Shown here in pieces: positions 58,319-64,000 of a DNA stretch of 64,000 nucleotides. Each line of letters opens with the position of its first letter. The stretch's first letter is position 1. A program made the position numbers and the translations under genes. A model generated the notes under the pieces. It saw only the letters and a list, made by a program, of their open reading frames with translations, did no database searches and had not been told where the DNA came from. Source of the DNA: Chalara sp. BL73 (Eukaryota; Ascomycota; Leotiomycetes; Helotiales); the NCBI GenBank assembly GCA_918026815.1, contig CAKJVC010000202.1:62001-126000 (forward strand). Direction: 5' to 3'.

Positions 58319-60988
58319 ATGAACCAGGAGTCGCCATCGTCATTGAGTTCTGGACCTCCCCCGAACCAAAGAAAGGAGAGGGGCGCAATAGCCGCCCAGG
58401 TGAGTCTTGATATCCTTCCCTATGCTGTCAGATGTGACCTGCCTGCCTGCCGTCAATATTTGAGACATGCATTATAGCTGCCACCTCTTGACATTATTAC
58501 TAATGATTGTTTTTTGAAGGCTTGTGATACCTGCCGATCAAGGAAGCAAAAATGTGACGAGCAACGACCAAAGTGCGGTTTATGCCAGAGGATGAAGTTG
58601 GAGTGTAGGTATCGGGAGCCACAACCGACAAAGTAAGTAGTGTTGCAGACTGACTTGCATAACTTACCTCCCTGGGATTTGCAGGTTGTAGAACGTGTGC
58701 CGAGCTTGACTTACAATTTTCTTTGCAGAAAAGACAAAACACTGGTTGAGATTCTTGACAGACTGACTAGTCTCGAAGGCAAGGTTGATCGATTGCCCAC
58801 TACCCACAATGCTGGTTTCGGGCCGCCACAGCCCTCCCCTATGAGCCCGCCCTCTTTCAGCACAAGTACGGAAGATGACCCAAGCTCTTATTCTTCCCCG
58901 GCTTCGTACCGAACATCACAACAGCCGAGTTCGAGTGGTCGCCCAGTTGGGGTAGCTCAGCCCTATCGGCATTCAGCTGCAGCTCATAGAATGCTAATAT
59001 GGCCTGCAATACAGCAGCTGCTACTACAGTCCGTGTCGCCGAGTATAGCAGATATGAAGATTCTTGAGCAGGAAGGGACTTCCTTCATGGTTTCAATACA
59101 TCGAGGAATGCCAAATTTGCCTATGGATGACTTTATCCCAGACCGAAACTTCGTGGGCATGCAATCACAGGCAGCTAGAAGCGCTGGGGGCCAGAGAGTA
59201 ACATTTCCAACGCTGAGTCGAGCAGAGATGCACCGTTTGGCAACTTCGTATTTCGACACCTTCAATTTAATTTACCCTTTCATGGACAGACAGACATTTC
59301 TCTTAGAGACTCTGGCCAGGGTTCACTCTGAAGGCTTTGATGGTGATACAGACTCAGTGATAGCTCTACTCGTGTTTGCCTTGGGAGAGTTGGCTATTGA
59401 AAGCGCTGCTGGTCCTCCCATAGAGGTCTATAATGGCCGCCCAAGTGGTGTTAAAGGTGGCACTGCAACCAAACCTCCAGGACTTGCTTATTTTAATGAA
59501 GCAAGGAAACGTATGGGTTTTGTAGTAACCCACTGTGATCTGGAGACAGTTCAAATATTTTCATTAGCTGCGTATGATTCATCCCGTAGGCCATTTATCA
59601 TTAGCAGAAAACTCACTATTGAATGCAGTATGTACTACGAATCTTGCTCTCGCCATTTGGTATGTCCTAGGTTGAACCCTTGCCGAAGGTAAAGTGCTTA
59701 TTCTTTGTACACAGGACTTCTGGCGAATGTCTGTATCTGCGTCGTCTGCCTGTAAAGTTCTTGTCACGTGGTAGGAGCTTTTCCTCCGGTCAAGTTCAAT
59801 ATACCTTCTATTACTGACGCGGAACAGCAATCCGATCGAGTGGAATTCACAACGGGGTGACCTCATCAAGCGGTCCTTCTGGCATTGTGCCATCATGGAA
59901 ACGTAAGTGTATATATTGCCGCATTTAATAAGAAAAGTAGCCTAATTGGCTTTAGAGGCTTGTATCTTGAACTTGATTTGCCACCAACCGGTTTGATTGA
60001 GCTCGAAGAACATATCGGCCTGCCTAGTTTCAACGGGCCATATTGCGAAGCAGATCATAGAGGCAATCAATCGTCGCATTTTGAGGCACATTTCGCCTCA
60101 CAGGTTGCTCTGCGGCGACTCTGTGCCATCATTCATCAAACTCTCAGCAACTGTAAGTCTTGCAAGAACTCTTTCAAAATAGTATAGTAGCCAACGAAAA
60201 ACTAGCACCTTCAACCACAGGGTCACAGAGCAACTTTGGTGCCCCTCCATTAGAGTCAATGAAGGAATTGGGATCACAACTTGATCAGTGGCGAACTTTA
60301 CTACCACAAAATCTTCAATGGGCGGAAGATCACCCGGAGGACTTTCCGTCTCCCCAAACACGGAGCGCGGGAAGATTCGAAGAACCTGTCGATCCAAATT
60401 TACAGGCACCAACTGGCCATCCGCTATTCACTGCAGATTTGAGTGCTGACTATATTCGATACCCCTATGTCTACGACGTCCAAGTCGCTCTGCTTAGGAC
60501 AAGGTATTACTATGCGAAGTACATGCTCTATAGGCCTTACGTGTACAAAGCTTTACACTTTCCGAATACTATGGCTCGGGAAGATTATGATGGGGCCGCA
60601 GAGTGTCTACGTGTAGGTTACTCACCCTCCTCTCTCTGTCTCTTTCTCGTCTATTTCGTGTCATATCTAAAGTGCATGGAACTTATATTATACACAGTGT
60701 TGCCTGAAGTGGCCGCTTGCCTTGTCCCCAGCCTCAAGACGCAAAAGGATGATCCCTTACCTATTCTGCTGGTCCCAGAACTTCCTGTCTATCCTCATCA
60801 TCATACACCTGACTACACATAACGAAGTCTTGAGGAATATCCGGACGCAACTCTGCGGACCAAGGTTCGAGTCTGAGATTGGCCCCACGGTGGACACAAT
60901 GATTGATTGGATACGAGACTTGAAGAGTAGTGATCCCATCTCATTGTGGTGTTGGAAGATTTTAAAAGGTATCTATCGCTTAGAGTAA
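58319..60988 (+). CDS. Zn2Cys6 transcription factor with fungal-specific regulatory domain
   Basis: Nuclear DNA-binding regulator. Nine exons: 58319-58399, 58520-58632, 58729-59571, 59629-59659, 59715-59770, 59828-59902, 59956-60152, 60206-60612 and 60698-60988, 697 aa; every phase fits. The zinc cluster is CDTCRSRKQKCDEQRPKCGL followed by CQRMKLEC, with six Cys in canonical spacing, split from its N terminus by intron 1 and followed by a short coiled coil (TLVEILDRLTSLEGKVDRL). The middle homology (fungal-specific TF) domain spans about residues 210-560: RLATSYFDTFNLIYPFMDRQ, ESCSRHLDFWRMSVSASSAC, RGDLIKRSFWHCAIMETGLY LELDLPPTG, YYYAKYMLYRPYVYKALHFP. Target genes cannot be read from sequence; the closest gene, SPS19, is convergent and not an obvious target. 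The junctions AA-MYYESCS and CLR-CCLKWPLAL support the model. Confidence 0.9.
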
Positions 60989-61336
60989 TAAACGCAAGAA
61001 TGAGAACTATGGCAAATGAGCAAACGAGATGGGGGGTTTGAGTAACAGTGATGTGGTAGCATAAGCATACGTGCTATGACTGTCATGTTTTAATAATTGC
61101 ATGACAAAGGCATTTTGGTCTGTCTATTAGCGTCATTTTCTACCTGCAAAATTGGCGATGGCGTTTTATTATACCAAGGAGGGTGGCTAGCCACATAGAG
61201 GAACAATTGTATCTAGAGGAGTTGGAAACACACAAAAGAGCTTACGCTCAGATGCTTCAATATTTTACTTCTGGAGTCAGGTGTCGCAGTACCATGTCCT
61301 AGCCATTGTATCGTTTATACCGTTCATAACCCATAT
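60989..61336. other. Convergent intergenic region
   Basis: 348 bp between the transcription factor and SPS19 stops; nothing else seen. Confidence 0.6.
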
Positions 61337-62370
61337 CTACAACTTCGCCTTTCTTACATATGAATCATCTAGCAAATAATCCGGATACTGAACCAGTGAG
61401 TTCATCCCTCCCGGAGACCGCCAATTCCCACCATCTATAACCAACACCTCGCCGGTCACAAAACTCCCTGTATCAGCAAACAGATATACCGTCCCATCCG
61501 CAATCTCCTTTACCGTCCCGTACCGCTGCAGCGGCACCGTCTTAAACGCGCTCCCCTTCGCTTCTGCCTCCCTATTCCCCAACCTTGCCATGCCCTCCGT
61601 GCCTGCAATTGGCCCTGGGGTGATGACGTTACTCGTCAGACCTCTTGGTCCATATTCGATGGCTGCGCTAGCAGAAATGGCATCTACGCCGGCTTTTGCG
61701 GCGGCGACGTGCGCCTGGAGAGGCATGCCTGTGTAGTGGAATGTTGCGGAGATGAATATTATCCTGCCTCCTGTGGAGGTCGCGGTGGCAGTATTGGGGT
61801 TCTTCGATGCGGATGTGAGGAGATGAGGAAGAGTTGCTTTGAGGGTGTTGAAGGAGCCGAGGGTGTCGATTTCTAGGACGGTACGGAAGGCATTGGATGA
61901 TAGGCCAGCAATTGGCGCGAGAAAGTTGCCCGCTGCTCCAGCTCTATTATCAGTGCATCAGTATGGACAACCATATTTACCAAAAGGCATAATAACATAC
62001 ATGCAATAGTCGATCCCTCCGAGCTCCTCCACGCACCGCGCAACAGCTTTCTCTAAGCTCTCGATGGATCGTACGTCTACGGCTCCTATGCCTATCACCT
62101 TTGCGCCTGCACGGGCCGTAGCTATGTTTTTGGCCATAGATTCGGTTTTCTCGACGCTCCGGCCTACGATGCAGGCGTTTGCGCCTAGGTGGACGAGAGC
62201 TCGGACTTGCGCGCTGCAAATAGTGCCTGCACCACCTGTACAGAAGACCACTTTCTTATCTATCGGTCGCAGGTTAGTGTGTGGATATTCGAGGCTGAGA
62301 AGGCGGATTCCATACCAAAAATGCCATCTCTCCAGACATTGGAAAGATATTCGGATCTAGGGACAGCCAT
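61337..62370 (-). CDS. SPS19: Peroxisomal 2,4-dienoyl-CoA reductase
   Basis: Short-chain dehydrogenase that uses NADPH to reduce 2,4-dienoyl-CoA during beta-oxidation of unsaturated fatty acids. Exons (reverse) 62370-62316, 62259-62001 and 61943-61337 give 306 aa. Visible: N-terminal VPRSEYLSNVWRDGIFDKKV, cofactor loop CTGGAGTICSAQ, IVGRSVEKTES, DVRSIESLEKAV, GGIDYCIAGAAGNFLAPIAG, RIIFISATFHYTGMPLQAHV AAAKAGVDAI with Lys in the SDR position, and GPIAGTEGMARLG. DECR-type reductases lack the usual catalytic Tyr, which fits here. The last three residues, AKL, match a peroxisomal PTS1 signal. Junctions GIF-DKKVVFC and YC-IAGAAG confirm the introns. Divergent from ATG33 with 485 bp between starts. 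Confidence 0.93.
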
Positions 62371-62855
62371 TGGAGTTTATCGTGGTAACCAGCGTGTGGG
62401 AGGGTTCAAATCAGGGATATGTTGCTGAAGGATGTGACGGTATATTTCTATAGCGACGAGAAAGGTCGCCCTGGCATAGAACGAGCGTCTTATAGCTGAA
62501 AGTACTGACTCTTGACACGTTATTCCAAGTATTATGGCAGAGGCCCAGTCGGTTTTGTTAAGTAATCAACCCCGGGCCCAAGGCTGTGGTACCCATCAAC
62601 CGAGGCTCGCGGGGGACGGAAACAAAGGCACCAATCCATTCCCCTTTGAGGTAAGACCCCAAGCCTCAGGCACGCAGCGGGAGAGACATGGGTCTTGTCT
62701 GAATCAAAGCGCCCAGTAACGACGTCAATCTAGACAACGCCGCTCGAGAGGACTTCAGTTCAACCTTTGAGCAGCAACAAACATTCTTCTGTGGTCTCGA
62801 TTTCTCGCCTACGGTCTTTCACTCTAGATTGATTACGGTTGAAGGGCTCGATAAG
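62371..62855. promoter_or_regulatory. Shared divergent promoter region SPS19/ATG33
   Basis: 485 bp between start codons of a peroxisomal beta-oxidation gene and a mitophagy gene. I saw no perfect oleate-response-like CCTCGG pair that I could rely on; several CGGGCCC/CCCCGGG-like GC blocks occur near 62570-62620. Confidence 0.4.
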
Positions 62856-63551
62856 ATGGCTACACGCACTGTCTCCTCGCTCAAGTTCGTGGGCTCTATT
62901 TCGCTGGGTCTCCTCACCGTATGTACCCCTCCAAGTCTTGTCTCGGCCTTCTTCTACTTCCCGTCCATAGGCAAAATCTACCTCAAATATGGAAGCTGAT
63001 CATTGCATGTCTAGGGCCTCTCATACACCTTAAGCACGCTCACACTGCCCACACTCCTCACGCTCCCAACTGCTACGAGCGCATCCAAAGCTTTCACAAA
63101 CCTGACCACCGTCTCGCTAGCACACCTTCGCGTCCTAGCCGGCATATCGAGTAGTTCTTTTATCCTGGCCTATGTCTTCTCGCCTCGGTCGCAAAAGCAC
63201 CCTTACCTTCTCTGGACCACACTCTTCGTAGCCGGCAGCGCGCTCACCGACTTTGTGCTACCTGCCCCACGAAAAACAGTTAGCTCCCGTACAGCACCAA
63301 AGAAGCGGGAACAAATTTTAAGGCCTATGGACGCTAGCTATGAGGTTGTCGGACACGATAGCAATAGCGAAGGCACGCAGAGCGAAGCGGAGGTAGAGGA
63401 CGAGGTTAATGGTGAGGAGGTTCGCGAGCAGATGGAAGGCTTTATGCTGGGTCAGATTGTAAGGACGGCGGTTGCGGGTGTGGGGTTTGTGATGAGTGTG
63501 GTGGGTATATGGGGTGATGGCGCGGCGGACCTAGTTATCATTGAGATGTGA
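62856..63551 (+). CDS. ATG33: Mitophagy protein Atg33
   Basis: Mitochondrial outer-membrane protein required for selective mitophagy in yeast; fungus-specific. Exons 62856-62918 and 63015-63551 (intron 62919-63014) give 199 aa, the family length. N terminus TRTVSSLKFVGSISLGLLTG and GLSYTLSTLTLPTLLTLPTA form the first membrane region and are the family signature. A second and third segment are LRVLAGISSSSFILAYVFS and YLLWTTLFVAGSALTDFVL. A soluble acidic part (SNSEGTQSEAEVEDEVNGEE) precedes the last segment QIVRTAVAGVGFVMSVVGIW. The restored junction LLT-GLSYTL fits the family exactly. Confidence 0.88.
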
Positions 63552-63928
63552 TGGCTGAAAGAATGGGCGGAAGGTTGGTCGATAAGCATACATACCAGGA
63601 TCGGTGTTATGAACGGCTCGGAGTCTAGGTTGCGAGCGGTAGATAGGAATTGATTCTTCTCTAAATGGGCTCTGCTATTCATGCACTCTCATCTCAATCA
63701 ATACAATTCTTCTATCTACCAGCATTCTGTGTGAATAGAACTGAGACGAAGCTCAGTTGTAATGCTCAAATGTAGTTCACACTTTAACACATCACGGTTG
63801 ATGCCTGAACTCGTTTTCATACAACTCAAAATATGTCACGTATCCTAAGCCTTAATTCTCTTATTTTTTATTTTTATTTTTTGAATTTCCATTCCGGCAA
63901 ACTTCTATCCTTAGTATGTACTTCTCCG
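63552..63928. other. Convergent intergenic region
   Basis: 377 bp between the ATG33 stop and the last gene's stop; a T/A-rich run lies at about 63862-63888. No gene seen. Confidence 0.55.
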
Positions 63929-64000
63929 CTACAGGTTCTTCACAAACGCCTTGAACCCCCTCTCTAAGTCATCTTTTAGATCCTCCCATCCCTCGATACC
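63929..64000 (-). CDS. C-terminal end of a Cys/Met-metabolism PLP enzyme (partial)
   Basis: Only the last 23 codons are in the window: GIEGWEDLKDDLERGFKAFV, KNL, stop. A Gly-Ile-Glu followed by a Trp-Glu-Asp-Leu-x-x-Asp-Leu helix is the usual ending of cystathionine gamma-synthase / beta-lyase-type PLP enzymes (SVGIEDxxDLxxDLxxAF). The rest lies beyond 64000. The family call rests on this short motif only. Confidence 0.55.
   Translation of the reverse strand, partial: GIEGWEDLKDDLERGFKAFVKNL

Noticed and set aside
58319..62370. Zn2Cys6 factor as dedicated regulator of SPS19
   Set aside because: The genes are convergent, and nothing in the sequence links them; oleate regulation in filamentous fungi is usually by unlinked FarA/FarB-type factors.

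Overview
This is nuclear DNA from a filamentous ascomycete (Pezizomycotina). The class Leotiomycetes is my guess from overall protein flavour and is not proven. Support for a fungus: introns of about 47-115 bp with GT..AG ends and CTAAC/CTGAC branch sites, and fungus-specific families (Ras-regulated adenylate cyclase with leucine-rich repeats, CRZ1-type zinc finger, Atg33, Ilm1, Erj5, a Zn2Cys6 regulator). I saw no bacterial features, CRISPR array, complete transposon or convincing tRNA. I built the exon models by eye. I required GT/GC..AG borders, a continuous reading frame and lengths divisible by three, so coordinates are exact where the frame forces them and uncertain where I say so.

Layout. 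1-5740: the 3' nine-tenths of adenylate cyclase. 6.7-13.4 kb: a J-domain protein, a small glycine-rich membrane protein, a disordered Ser/Arg-rich protein, PRA1 (Rab acceptor) and the ER J-protein ERJ5. 13.7-18.7 kb: an MFS sugar transporter, a damaged lectin-like secreted-protein gene and a gene-poor stretch. 18.7-28.8 kb: a protein kinase, a HAD phosphatase, an M20 metallopeptidase, a RING-finger protein and a predicted Fe(II)/2-oxoglutarate oxygenase. 30.6-37.7 kb: COX23, NAA25/MDM20 (NatB subunit), ILM1 and CDC43 (geranylgeranyltransferase I beta). 39.7-43.9 kb: CRZ1 and an MDR-family oxidoreductase. 46.4-52.8 kb: a short ORF broken by one stop codon, then a very long disordered protein built from WG + lysine + Pro-Glu repeats. 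54.3-64.0 kb: a membrane-anchored DUF3445 (HODM-like) protein, a nine-exon Zn2Cys6 transcription factor, peroxisomal 2,4-dienoyl-CoA reductase (SPS19, ending AKL), ATG33 and the last codons of a PLP enzyme.

The genes do not form one pathway or a biosynthetic cluster. Several are signalling genes (cAMP, calcineurin-CRZ1, a kinase, Rho prenylation, a Rab acceptor). Others concern mitochondria (COX23, ILM1, ATG33), the ER (ERJ5) and peroxisomes (SPS19).

The least explained items are the WG/lysine repeat protein, the in-frame 48-nt CRZ1 intron, the ORF without a start codon behind PRA1, and the two damaged genes.
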